Assembly (NCBI GenBank): GCA_964410965.1
Contig: CAYPIY010000001.1
Location: forward strand, 496,001 to 560,000
Reading direction: 5' to 3'
DNA: 64,000 nt
DNA from: JBBIRG01 sp964410965
Lineage (GTDB): Bacteria; CLD3; SB21; JBBIRG01
Shown: positions 1 to 8,013 of the stretch, one piece after another
How the letters are laid out: the number at the start of each line of letters is the position of its first letter
How positions within the stretch are numbered: position 1 is the first letter of the stretch
The notes under the pieces: model-generated
The model's input: only the letters and a program-made list of their open reading frames with translations
The model's database searches: none
Told to the model about the DNA's origin: nothing
Made by a program: the position numbers and the translations under genes

Positions 1-354
1 CTTTCACAGTACAAGGCACGCGCCGATTTTTCCAAGGGCTTTTTTGAAACAGGCGGATTCGATGTAATCTACCCGTCGGGTTTTGCCACCCCCGCCGATG
101 CCGTCAGCAGCGCTATTGAATCCGGATCCAGAGTGATTGTCATTTGTTCGACGGATGATACGTATCCCGAACTGGTTCCACCCCTGGTCAAAGAAATTAA
201 AACCAAAATCAAAGATGCCGTAGTCATACTCGCGGGTTATCCAAAAGATCAGATTGAACAACACAAGCAGTCCGGCGTGGATAATTTTATTTATCTCGGA
301 GCCGATGTGGTCCAGATCCTGTCCTCCGTCCAATTTAAAACAGGAGTGAAATAA
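1..354 (+). CDS. mutA: Methylmalonyl-CoA mutase small subunit, C-terminal part (cut by window edge)
   Basis: The reading frame is open from base 1 to the TAA at 352-354, so this is the last 117 codons of a gene that begins outside the window. It is the end of the Rossmann-like cobalamin-binding domain of the mutase small (beta) subunit. Lined up with the large subunit downstream, the position of the cobalamin-ligating His (DGHDRG in MutB) is a Tyr (SQYKAR). This fits the known non-catalytic, B12-free small subunit of the heterodimeric enzyme. The stop overlaps the ATG of mutB by one base (TAATG), so the two subunits are probably translationally coupled. Identification rests on sequence character and on the adjacent mutB. 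Confidence 0.9.
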   Translation, partial: LSQYKARADFSKGFFETGGFDVIYPSGFATPADAVSSAIESGSRVIVICSTDDTYPELVPPLVKEIKTKIKDAVVILAGYPKDQIEQHKQSGVDNFIYLGADVVQILSSVQFKTGVK

Positions 355-2534
355 TGAAACCTGATTTCACCAGCATCAAATACCAGACAGTATTTTCACA
401 TCAGCAATATGCCGAATGGAAAAGTCAGTTTGAAAAGGAATCCGGCCAGCCGTTTGAATCTGCCGTGTGGCAAACCATGGAACAGATTCCCGTCAGACCG
501 CTTTATTCGGAATCGGATATTGCGGGTTATGACCATTTAGATTATTTATCCGGAATTCCGCCTTTTCTGCGAGGCCCCTACAGCACCATGTACGTTCAGC
601 GACCCTGGACGGTTCGCCAATACGCTGGATTCTCCACGGCCGAGGAAAGCAACGCGTTCTACAGGCGTAATCTCGCGGCGGGACAGATGGGCCTTTCCGT
701 CGCTTTCGACCTTGCAACGCACCGGGGATACGATTCGGACCACCCGCGAGTGGTGGGCGATGTCGGCAAAGCCGGAGTGGCAATCGACAGCATCGAAGAC
801 ATGAAAATCCTGTTTGACAGGATTCCGCTGGATAAGATGTCCGTTTCCATGACCATGAACGGCGCCGTTCTGCCCGTCCTTGCGTTTTATATCGTTGCCG
901 CAGAAGAACAGGGTGTTAAGCATGAACTTCTGACCGGAACGATTCAGAACGATATTCTCAAGGAATATATGGTCCGGAACACCTATATTTACCCGCCTGA
1001 AATCTCGATGCGCATCATCGCGGACATATTCAAATACACGGCCAGGGAGATGCCAAAGTTTAACAGCATCAGCATTTCGGGCTATCATATGCAGGAAGCA
1101 GGCGCGACGGCCGATCTGGAAATGGCTTATACACTTGCGGATGGCCTCGAATATGTACGTACCGGCATCCGGTCCGGAATGAGTGTGGATGATTTCGCCC
1201 CCCGTTTGTCTTTTTTCTGGGCGCAGGGTATGAATTATTATATGGAAATCGCTAAAATGAGGGCCGCCCGGGTGATCTGGGCCAAACTTATCCGGCAATT
1301 CAACCCGAAAAATTCAAAGTCCATGGCCCTCCGGACACATTCCCAGACTTCGGGATGGAGTCTTACGGAACAGGACCCATTTAACAATATCGTCAGGACC
1401 TGCATCGAAGCCATGGCTGCGGTATTAGGCCACACCCAGTCTCTTCATACGAATTCACTGGACGAAGCCATCGCCTTGCCGACAGATTTTTCTGCCCGCA
1501 TCGCCCGTAACACTCAATTATATCTGCAGGAGGAAACTAATATCTGTAAAGTCATCGATCCGTGGGGCGGCTCTTATTATGTGGAATACCTGACCGGCGA
1601 ACTGCTGAAAAAAGGATGGCAGCACATTCTGGAGGTCGAATCCTACGGAGGTATGACCAAAGCGATTGAAGCCGGCATACCGAAAATGCGTATCGAGGAA
1701 GCCGCGGCGCGCCGCCAGGCCAGGATCGATTCATCCAAAGAAACCATCGTCGGCGTCAACAAATTCCGACTCGACAGGGAAGAACCGATTGAAATCCTTG
1801 AAGTCGACAATACTGCCGTCCGTCTGTCCCAGATCAAACGCCTGCAGGATGTCAAATCGAGGCGGAACAGCCGGGAAGTTGAAACCTGTCTGAATGCCAT
1901 TACGCACTGCGTTTCGACCGGGGAAGGCAATCTTCTCGATTTGACCGTGACAGCTGCGCGGGCACGGGCAACGCTCGGCGAAATTTCCGCCGCTGTTGAG
2001 AAGGTCAGCGGCCGTTACCAGGCCGTTGTCCGGACAGTATCCGGAGTATACAGCAGTGAATTCGGCACCGATCAGGATGATCAAGTCAGTAAAGTCCGCA
2101 CATTAACGGATGATTTCGCGAAACATGATGGACGCCGGCCCCGAATATTAATCGCAAAAATGGGACAGGACGGTCATGACCGCGGCGCCAAAGTCGTCGC
2201 TACCGCCTATGCCGATATGGGATTCGACGTGGATATGGGACCCCTGTTCCAGACGCCGGAGGAAACCGCACGCCAGGCCGCTGAAAACGATGTCCATGTC
2301 GTCGGTATGAGCTCACTTGCCGCCGGGCATAAAACCCTTCTTCCTCAATTGGTTGAGGAACTAAAAAAACTGGGACGTGACGATATTATCGTGATCTGCG
2401 GCGGCGTTATTCCCGCACAGGATTATGACTTCCTCTATCAACACGGCGCGACAGCTATTTTCGGTCCCGGCACCAAAATCCCATCAGCGGCATTAATACT
2501 GATGGATGAAATCAATAAACGCTTCAGATTATAA
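354..2534 (+). CDS. mutB: Methylmalonyl-CoA mutase large (catalytic) subunit
   Basis: This adenosylcobalamin-dependent enzyme interconverts (R)-methylmalonyl-CoA and succinyl-CoA. It links propionate, odd-chain fatty acid and branched amino acid metabolism to the TCA cycle. The 726 residues match the usual length of the alpha subunit. The N-terminal TIM-barrel substrate domain covers roughly residues 1-560. The C-terminal B12 domain covers roughly 595-726, with the DxHxxG motif at 606-611 (Asp606, His608 as lower cobalt ligand), followed by the SLAAGH and GGVIP segments that cradle the nucleotide tail. The start overlaps the mutA stop. The gene is followed by a strong terminator, so the downstream toxin-antitoxin genes are a separate unit. 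The G-protein chaperone meaB lies 1.4 kb downstream. Confidence 0.97.
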   Translation: MKPDFTSIKYQTVFSHQQYAEWKSQFEKESGQPFESAVWQTMEQIPVRPLYSESDIAGYDHLDYLSGIPPFLRGPYSTMYVQRPWTVRQYAGFSTAEESNAFYRRNLAAGQMGLSVAFDLATHRGYDSDHPRVVGDVGKAGVAIDSIEDMKILFDRIPLDKMSVSMTMNGAVLPVLAFYIVAAEEQGVKHELLTGTIQNDILKEYMVRNTYIYPPEISMRIIADIFKYTAREMPKFNSISISGYHMQEAGATADLEMAYTLADGLEYVRTGIRSGMSVDDFAPRLSFFWAQGMNYYMEIAKMRAARVIWAKLIRQFNPKNSKSMALRTHSQTSGWSLTEQDPFNNIVRTCIEAMAAVLGHTQSLHTNSLDEAIALPTDFSARIARNTQLYLQEETNICKVIDPWGGSYYVEYLTGELLKKGWQHILEVESYGGMTKAIEAGIPKMRIEEAAARRQARIDSSKETIVGVNKFRLDREEPIEILEVDNTAVRLSQIKRLQDVKSRRNSREVETCLNAITHCVSTGEGNLLDLTVTAARARATLGEISAAVEKVSGRYQAVVRTVSGVYSSEFGTDQDDQVSKVRTLTDDFAKHDGRRPRILIAKMGQDGHDRGAKVVATAYADMGFDVDMGPLFQTPEETARQAAENDVHVVGMSSLAAGHKTLLPQLVEELKKLGRDDIIVICGGVIPAQDYDFLYQHGATAIFGPGTKIPSAALILMDEINKRFRL

Positions 2535-2559
2535 TGCATAATCGTATTTAGATATCCGA

Positions 2560-2600
2560 AATCCCTGTTTTCAAATTATTGAAAACAGGGATTAATTTTC
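2560..2600 (+). terminator. Rho-independent terminator after mutB
   Basis: A 15-bp perfect hairpin (left arm 2560-2574, right arm 2579-2593, AATCCCTGTTTTCAA on the left) with a 4-base loop is followed by the T-rich stretch AATTTTCTT. It lies 26 bases after the mutB stop and directly before the TTGACA box of the next unit. It therefore insulates the mutase genes from the toxin-antitoxin module. Confidence 0.85.
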
Positions 2601-2649
2601 TTGACATTTTCAAAAAAAAATAATAATGTAATACAGAACGTATTACATT
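2601..2649 (+). promoter_or_regulatory. Promoter with palindromic operator of the toxin-antitoxin module
   Basis: A consensus -35 box TTGACA (2601-2606) is followed by an AT-rich spacer and a weak -10 near 2621-2629 (TAATAATGT). Overlapping and following the -10 is a perfect inverted repeat with 10-bp arms: AATGTAATAC (2625-2634), spacer AGAAC, GTATTACATT (2640-2649). It sits 24 bases before the antitoxin ATG. A palindrome over the promoter is the usual binding site for the dimeric RHH antitoxin in autoregulated type II modules. The exact -10 is uncertain. Confidence 0.75.
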
Positions 2650-2672
2650 TGAGTTTTGGAAGGTATGCATAT

Positions 2673-2921
2673 ATGTTTTCAATCCGTTTACCCGACGAGC
2701 TTGACGATCAGGTTAACCAGATCGCCGAGGAAGAACAAACCTCAAAATCCCAGGTCGTGAAGGAAGCGCTGGTCCAGTATATCACGGATTATTTTTCACA
2801 GGTATCCGCTTATGAAGCCGGTAAAGACTTTTTTGGCCGGCACGGCAGCGGCCAAAATAACCTTTCTACCAACTATAAAAACCTGATCAGGGGAAAAATC
2901 CGTGCAAAACACACTCATTGA
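2673..2921 (+). CDS. Ribbon-helix-helix antitoxin (type II TA module)
   Basis: This small protein of 82 residues begins MFSIRLPDELDDQV, the classic amino-terminal beta strand of RHH (CopG/MetJ-fold) repressors. A helix-turn-helix-like segment follows (EEEQTSKSQVVKEAL). RHH antitoxins bind the operator as dimers and neutralise the toxin with their C-terminal tail. The frame is open further upstream, to base 2601, but those codons run through the promoter and operator. The ATG at 2673 preceded by GGAAGG is therefore the better start. The 3' end overlaps the start of the PIN toxin by 20 bases, which supports coupled translation of the pair. Confidence 0.85.
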   Translation: MFSIRLPDELDDQVNQIAEEEQTSKSQVVKEALVQYITDYFSQVSAYEAGKDFFGRHGSGQNNLSTNYKNLIRGKIRAKHTH

Positions 2922-3324
2922 CGCAGGGCCGATCATTGCCCTGTTTAACCGGGATGACATCCATCACCTTGCTGTTAAAACTTTTCTCCGGGACTTTAAG
3001 GGAAAACTGGTCACAAGCTGGCCGGTCATCACTGAAACGATGTATATGCTTGATTTTAACCATCAGGTACAATGCGATTTCCTAAAGTGGATCCAGTATC
3101 CTTTTATAAATATTTTTTCTGTTGAAAAGGAACATCTCGACCGCATATCGGAACTCATGTCAAAATATCACGACGTTCCCATGGATTTTGCCGACGCTTC
3201 ACTCGTTCTTACGGCTGAACTATTCAAATTGTGCGACATCCTTTCGCTGGACCATGATTTTTTTGTATACAGAGTTGATGGGAAAAGAAAATTTAACAAC
3301 AGAATCAAATATATTTTTTCCTGA
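2902..3324 (+). CDS. PIN-domain ribonuclease toxin (VapC-like)
   Basis: The 140-residue protein has the PIN-domain layout. Asp7 lies in LIDAGPII, Glu45 in VITETMY, Asp98 in DFADASL (with Asp95 close by) and Asp117 in SLDHDF. These give the acidic Mg2+ cluster of VapC-type endoribonucleases, which cleave tRNA or rRNA when freed from the antitoxin. It starts with GTG at 2902, preceded by AGGGGAAA, and overlaps the antitoxin gene. All acidic positions are present, so the toxin is probably active. The RNA target cannot be told from sequence. Close relatives of this PIN subgroup are sometimes annotated simply as PIN-domain proteins rather than VapC. Confidence 0.85.
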   Translation: MQNTLIDAGPIIALFNRDDIHHLAVKTFLRDFKGKLVTSWPVITETMYMLDFNHQVQCDFLKWIQYPFINIFSVEKEHLDRISELMSKYHDVPMDFADASLVLTAELFKLCDILSLDHDFFVYRVDGKRKFNNRIKYIFS

Positions 3325-3334
3325 CGGGTTTATT

Positions 3335-3901
3335 ATGAACATAACGATTTTTTTATCGATAATAAGCACCGTATTCGCCATCCCCGTTTCGACCGGCTTC
3401 TCTTTTTCCCAGGAATCCGACTTTAAGGATATCCGCGACCAATACACAGAAATCCGAAACCACCTGAATCATTACCAGATAAGAAAACTTGACGTCCAGG
3501 GTGAATCCGCGGAAGGAGCAAAGCTGACCGCTTACATCGAAGATACTCTGATCAGGCTGATTGTTGCTGAATATTACGGGGAATCGGGAAAACGCGTCAT
3601 CGAATATTATTACACGAATCAGCGGGTTTTTTTTATTCTTGACGTCATCGTAACTTATAACCGTCCTGTATATTATGATTCACTGCAGGCAGCTGAAAAC
3701 AATGATCCGGAATGGCATGATCCTTTAAAATCAAAAAAAACCGAGGAGCGCCTTTATTTTAAAAACGACCGCATGATTCGCTGGATCGACAAAACCCGTC
3801 AGACAATCATGCCCGATTCAGACCTGTACAAGTCTAAAGAAACAGAATGGCTCGCTGAGAGCAATAAGATGTTGTCAGCTTTTTTTAACAGTGAACAGTA
3901 A
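3335..3901 (+). CDS. Secreted protein of unknown function
   Basis: The 188-residue product starts with a clear signal peptide (MNITIFLSIISTVFAIPVSTGFSFSQ), cleaved around residue 26. The mature part is charged, with many Tyr residues and a segment YYYTNQRVFFILDVIV that reads as beta strand. I do not recognise a family. The ATG at 3335 is preferred over an upstream ATG in frame, because the earlier one lies deep inside the toxin gene and would bury the signal peptide. It begins 10 bases after the toxin stop and ends just before meaB. The three may share transcription, although a functional link to the toxin is not implied. Confidence 0.65.
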   Translation: MNITIFLSIISTVFAIPVSTGFSFSQESDFKDIRDQYTEIRNHLNHYQIRKLDVQGESAEGAKLTAYIEDTLIRLIVAEYYGESGKRVIEYYYTNQRVFFILDVIVTYNRPVYYDSLQAAENNDPEWHDPLKSKKTEERLYFKNDRMIRWIDKTRQTIMPDSDLYKSKETEWLAESNKMLSAFFNSEQ

Positions 3902-3914
3902 TGCACAGCAGACC

Positions 3915-5051
3915 ATGAACGAAAATAAAACCTATAAGCCAGACTGGGTTCCCGAAAACGCCAGTGAGGCCTTTGCCACAAAGGTTGTAAAAGGAATCGA
4001 TCCGGCCTCGGAGAAAAGTGACATACACAATCATAATAAATCCGTCACAAAAAAAAGATCGGCATTGTCAACCGACGATTATTATCAGGGCATACTGAGT
4101 AACGACCGCACCCTTCTTGGCCGTGCGATCACATTAATCGAAAGCAACGCCCAGTCCCACCGTCTCAAAGCGCAGGAGCTGCTGCAAAAACTCCTGCCCC
4201 ATACCGGAAAATCCCTTCGAATAGGTATTTCAGGCGTACCGGGTGCCGGAAAAAGCACACTGGTGGAGACGCTGGGCTGCTACCTGATCGAAAAGGGGCA
4301 TAAAGTCGCCGTTCTGGCTGTGGATCCAAGCAGTTCAGTCACCCGCGGCAGCATACTTGGCGATAAAACCCGAATGGAAAAACTTTCCCGGCAACGGGAC
4401 TGCTTCATCCGTCCTTCCCCTTCGGGCGGAACACTGGGCGGAGTGACACGGAAAAGCCGGGAAACAATCCTGACCTGTGAAGCCGCAGGGTATGATATTA
4501 TCATGATCGAAACGGTCGGCGTCGGACAGAATGAAATTACCGTACGGTCGATGGTAGACTTTTTTCTTCTGGTGCTGATCCCGGGAGGCGGAGATGAACT
4601 GCAGGGCATAAAAAAAGGAGTGATCGAAATCGCGGATGCAATCGCGATCAACAAGGCCGACGGACAGAACGTTCAGCGGGCTCTGGCATCGAAATCCGAA
4701 TACGCCCATGCGATTCATTACATTCAGCCGGCAACCCGTTCATGGGTCTCCAAAGTAATTACCTGTTCCGCACAAACCGGCGACGGCATTGAGGAATTAT
4801 GGAAAATCATACAACTGTTCCAAAAGGCAACCCGGGAAAGCGGAGCCTTTGACGACAGACGAAAGCACCAATCGGCGGAATGGATGATGACACTGATCGA
4901 AGATCATCTGAAAGTAAGCTTTTTTTCTTTGCCTGAAATTCAGCAAATGCTGCCGGATCTCAGGGCAAAACTGCTGAGGGATGAAATCCTTCCTACCCAG
5001 GCCGCTGAAATATTGATCGAATTATATCATGAAAAAAACAAAAACGGATGA
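3915..5051 (+). CDS. meaB: Methylmalonyl-CoA mutase-associated GTPase (G-protein chaperone)
   Basis: This is a SIMIBI-class GTPase of the MeaB/ArgK family. It gates delivery of adenosylcobalamin to methylmalonyl-CoA mutase and protects the enzyme from inactivation. Visible motifs are the Walker A loop GVPGAGKST (about residue 110), the switch and Mg region (AVDPSSS, then GGTLGGVT), ETVGVGQNE (Walker B and switch II) and the NKAD base-recognition motif. A C-terminal helical arm used for dimerisation follows. The N-terminal extension of about 60 polar residues is longer than usual. The start is uncertain: an in-frame GTG at 3891 would overlap the previous gene, and the ATG at 3915 was chosen. 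Its place near mutAB fits its role. Confidence 0.93.
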   Translation: MNENKTYKPDWVPENASEAFATKVVKGIDPASEKSDIHNHNKSVTKKRSALSTDDYYQGILSNDRTLLGRAITLIESNAQSHRLKAQELLQKLLPHTGKSLRIGISGVPGAGKSTLVETLGCYLIEKGHKVAVLAVDPSSSVTRGSILGDKTRMEKLSRQRDCFIRPSPSGGTLGGVTRKSRETILTCEAAGYDIIMIETVGVGQNEITVRSMVDFFLLVLIPGGGDELQGIKKGVIEIADAIAINKADGQNVQRALASKSEYAHAIHYIQPATRSWVSKVITCSAQTGDGIEELWKIIQLFQKATRESGAFDDRRKHQSAEWMMTLIEDHLKVSFFSLPEIQQMLPDLRAKLLRDEILPTQAAEILIELYHEKNKNG

Positions 5052-5154
5052 AAGTCCTGTGAAAAAATCAAAACGGTTCTGTCCTCATTTGAATCCTGCA
5101 TCCCTGACGATGGAATGAACATTTTTTTGCAAATAAATACCGAAAGGAACTGCT

Positions 5155-5805
5155 ATGAAATTTTTTATCGATACCGCAAACCTCAATGAAATCCGTGAAG
5201 CAGCCACATTAGGGGTTCTTGACGGGGTAACGACAAACCCGTCATTGGTTGCAAAAGAGAAGAACATCAGTTTCAGGGAATTGCTGACGGAAATCTGCAA
5301 AATCGTCGACGGTCCGATTTCCGCGGAAGTCGTAAGCATGGAACTCGATGGTATGCTAAAAGAGGCGTATGACCTCGCAAAAATCCACGACAACATCACT
5401 ATTAAACTTCCCCTGATCAAGCCCGGTCTTCAGGCCTGCAAGAAACTATCTTCTGAAGGCATCAAGACAAATGTGACATTATGCTTCTCGCCGACACAGG
5501 CTTTGGTTGCGGCCAAAGCCGGCGCTACTTTCATCAGCCCTTTTGTGGGCCGGCTGGACGATATCAGCACCGACGGAATGAGACTGATTGAGGATATCTG
5601 CCTGATTTATGACAATTACGGGTATACTACAGAAGTGCTCGTTGCGAGCGTCCGTCACCCGATGCACGTCGTGGAAGCCTGCAAAATGGGCGCCGACGTA
5701 TGTACCATGCCTTTCAAGGTGATCGAACAGCTGATCCAGCACCCGCTGACGGACATCGGGATACAGAAATTCCTGTCCGACTGGGAAAAAACGAAGCGTC
5801 CTTAA
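5155..5805 (+). CDS. fsa: Fructose-6-phosphate aldolase / small transaldolase
   Basis: The 216-residue protein has the length and sequence of the small transaldolase family (TalC/FSA, family 3B). The Schiff-base lysine is Lys84 in NITIKLPL, and other hallmarks are FIDTAN at the N-terminus, VTTNPSL, and TLCFSPTQA. Family members catalyse either sedoheptulose/fructose transaldolase exchange or aldol cleavage of fructose 6-phosphate to dihydroxyacetone and glyceraldehyde 3-phosphate. Sequence reading alone does not decide between them. The ATG is preceded by the ribosome site AAAGGA. It lies 103 bases after meaB and is probably independently expressed housekeeping sugar-phosphate metabolism. Confidence 0.9.
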   Translation: MKFFIDTANLNEIREAATLGVLDGVTTNPSLVAKEKNISFRELLTEICKIVDGPISAEVVSMELDGMLKEAYDLAKIHDNITIKLPLIKPGLQACKKLSSEGIKTNVTLCFSPTQALVAAKAGATFISPFVGRLDDISTDGMRLIEDICLIYDNYGYTTEVLVASVRHPMHVVEACKMGADVCTMPFKVIEQLIQHPLTDIGIQKFLSDWEKTKRP

Positions 5806-5891
5806 ACTTTGATGACATTTTTTCTGAAACGGAATGGAATCCTTTTCGTATACATCTCTAAAGAATCCCATAATTTGATAAGGACAAAATC

Positions 5892-6989
5892 ATGTTCAAA
5901 AAAACGATCTTCCTGATTATTTTCATCCTCCTGCCGCCCTTTCTGTTCGGGCAACGCGATATCTCCTCTTCCCGTAACAACGCGCTGACAAGGGCGATCC
6001 GGCAGGTGGTTCCTTCCGTTGTGGGCATAAACGTGGTGTCCATGAAAGAATTTTCCTATTCCAATCCTTTCATGAATGATGATTTTTTCAGCCAGTTTTT
6101 TCCGCAACACCGGTATTATGATAAAGTCAAGGGCCTGGGTTCCGGATTTATCATTTCCGATGACGGTTATATCCTGACCAATGAACATGTCGTAAAAAAC
6201 GCCATCGAGATCATCGTGTCGCTGAACGACGGAACCAAATATCCCGCGCAGATCATCGGGCTGGACCGTACCACCGATCTCGCTCTGTTAAAAGTCAAGC
6301 CCGAGAAAAAATTCACACCATTGAAATTCGGGAACTCGGACGACGCCATCATCGGCGAATGGGTCATCGCGCTCGGGAACCCATTCGGCCTGTTCGACAT
6401 CAATAATCAGCCGACGGTCACGGTCGGCGTGATCAGCGCGACGAACCGTGATTTCGGGCTCGTCGACGGAGAGCATGTTTACCAGAACATGCTGCAGACA
6501 GACGCCGCGATCAACGGGGGAAACAGCGGAGGCCCGCTGGTCAACTCGGAAGGCGAAGTGATCGGCATCAATACCTTCATTTACAGCGGAGGGGGAGCCA
6601 GCAAAACCAATATCGGCATCGGATTCGCGATCCCGATCAACCGGGTTAAACGCATCCTTAACGACCTGAAAACCCGCGGCGCCGTAGACCGATCTTTCAC
6701 AATGGGATTCCGTTACCAGGCCGTCGACCGCATGATCGCCCAGTATATGGGACTGACCATGATCGCCGGCGTCGTGGTGACAGATATCGATAAGGAGGGG
6801 CCTGCCGAGAAGGCCGGCATGCTCGTCAGCGACGTCATCCTGAAAATCAACGACTTCACCGTCAATAACGAATACGATATCCAGAAAGTCATTCTGGGAG
6901 AAGACCTGCGAGTCGATGATACGATCAACCTCGAAATTATCCGGGATAAGAAAATGACCCGGTTAAAGCTGAAACTCGGCAAACGCTGA
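5892..6989 (+). CDS. HtrA/Deg-family serine protease, secreted, single PDZ
   Basis: A signal peptide (residues 1-20, ending LLPPFLFGQ) is followed by a trypsin-like domain with an intact triad: His99 (TNEHVV), Asp129 (TTDLALL) and Ser212 (GGNSGGP). One PDZ domain occupies roughly residues 265-360 (GVVVTDIDKEGPAEKAG). DegP-type proteins have two PDZ domains, so the 365-residue architecture is closer to DegS. However, the apparently cleavable signal suggests a periplasmic rather than membrane-anchored quality-control protease. The insert between the N-terminal strand and the catalytic His is rich in Phe/Tyr (the LA loop region). It is convergent with the next gene, with only 33 bases between the stops. 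Confidence 0.93.
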   Translation: MFKKTIFLIIFILLPPFLFGQRDISSSRNNALTRAIRQVVPSVVGINVVSMKEFSYSNPFMNDDFFSQFFPQHRYYDKVKGLGSGFIISDDGYILTNEHVVKNAIEIIVSLNDGTKYPAQIIGLDRTTDLALLKVKPEKKFTPLKFGNSDDAIIGEWVIALGNPFGLFDINNQPTVTVGVISATNRDFGLVDGEHVYQNMLQTDAAINGGNSGGPLVNSEGEVIGINTFIYSGGGASKTNIGIGFAIPINRVKRILNDLKTRGAVDRSFTMGFRYQAVDRMIAQYMGLTMIAGVVVTDIDKEGPAEKAGMLVSDVILKINDFTVNNEYDIQKVILGEDLRVDDTINLEIIRDKKMTRLKLKLGKR

Positions 6990-7022
6990 TAAGCCCAGAA
7001 CAGGATTTTCAATGTGTTCGGA

Positions 7023-8012
7023 TTATTGCAACCCGGAATAAACAATTTTGTCCGGGCCAATATAATCCAGCAAAAAACCGGTTACGGAGCTGAGCATCAA
7101 TGACGAAATTTCCTTCGGGTATTGCACCGTTTTGACATTCTGCTCGAACGGGTAATACAGCACATCTGTATCGAAACGCTGTTTTCTTATGATTTTGAGA
7201 TAATCGGCATTCATCCTGAAAACGCCCAGATGAACATCATAGACCCTGTCTGGAGGCACAACGGAGAATACCTCCGCGATAGACTGCCGGTACATCTGTT
7301 CCCAGTTTTCATTAAATAGCAAAGGGTCCCAGCAAAGCCTCACTTGCCAACCTCTTTCAACCGCATTCCGTACGGCGTGGGCACGCATGTTCAAATTTGG
7401 CGTATATTTTTCATACCGGGCAATCAGCGGCTCCGGGGTTAACGACCAGGCCAGAATTGACCGGGAATTCGGAGTGAGGCGGTCCAGAATATGCAAATCC
7501 GCGCTTTTCGTCCGGATTTCCAGCATTACATTTTCACGGTCGGCTACCCAGCGTGTCCATAAGAAACAAAACGGAACTATTTTTTCCATCGCCAGCAAAT
7601 CCGTTTCATACGATATGCTCAGATCGATTTCCGTATCCGCTGAAACTTTTTCAGCTTCTTCCATAAAAGAATCCGAATTCACGAAAATCAGCACATTGGA
7701 CGAAGGGTACATACCCTGGAGAAAGCAATAATCGCAGCGATAAAGGCAGTTTATGACCGGAGTGGCATAATACAAGGGTTTGCCCGGGTCATGGCCGCAC
7801 AAAGCCGAGCCAGCGTGCAGGAACGGGGGAACTTTCACCGCCAGAATGAGTTGCTGACTGAGTTTCTGGGCCTGGTAATCCTGATGCGGACGGTTAAATA
7901 CATCTTTGTAATTGCTTATAATCAATGGTAAGGCATCAGGAAACCGGTTCATGATTGCAGAGGTAAGCGGGTAATCTTTGGCGCGTTCCTCGATATAAAT
8001 ATGGGAAAACAT
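7023..8012 (-). CDS. SPL-family radical SAM protein
   Basis: The radical SAM cluster motif CLYRCDYC (Cys89, Cys93, Cys96 with the chosen start), followed by FLQGMYP, matches the spore photoproduct lyase (SPL) branch. That branch is named for the enzyme that reverses the thymine dimer spore photoproduct with an adenosyl radical. Most members in non-sporulating bacteria have no tested substrate. The gene is last in a ymdB-folD-nucleosidase-SPL operon. The ATG at 8012 lies directly after the TAA of the upstream gene. An ATG six codons earlier (8030) would overlap that gene by 17 bases and is also possible. Whether this copy repairs DNA is inference. Confidence 0.8.
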   Translation of the reverse strand: MFSHIYIEERAKDYPLTSAIMNRFPDALPLIISNYKDVFNRPHQDYQAQKLSQQLILAVKVPPFLHAGSALCGHDPGKPLYYATPVINCLYRCDYCFLQGMYPSSNVLIFVNSDSFMEEAEKVSADTEIDLSISYETDLLAMEKIVPFCFLWTRWVADRENVMLEIRTKSADLHILDRLTPNSRSILAWSLTPEPLIARYEKYTPNLNMRAHAVRNAVERGWQVRLCWDPLLFNENWEQMYRQSIAEVFSVVPPDRVYDVHLGVFRMNADYLKIIRKQRFDTDVLYYPFEQNVKTVQYPKEISSLMLSSVTGFLLDYIGPDKIVYSGLQ

Positions 8013-8013
8013 T

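Noticed and set aside
546..1298. Long minus-strand frame inside mutB (250 codons)
   Set aside because: Antisense shadow of a highly conserved gene; His/Pro/Arg-rich composition, no start signals.
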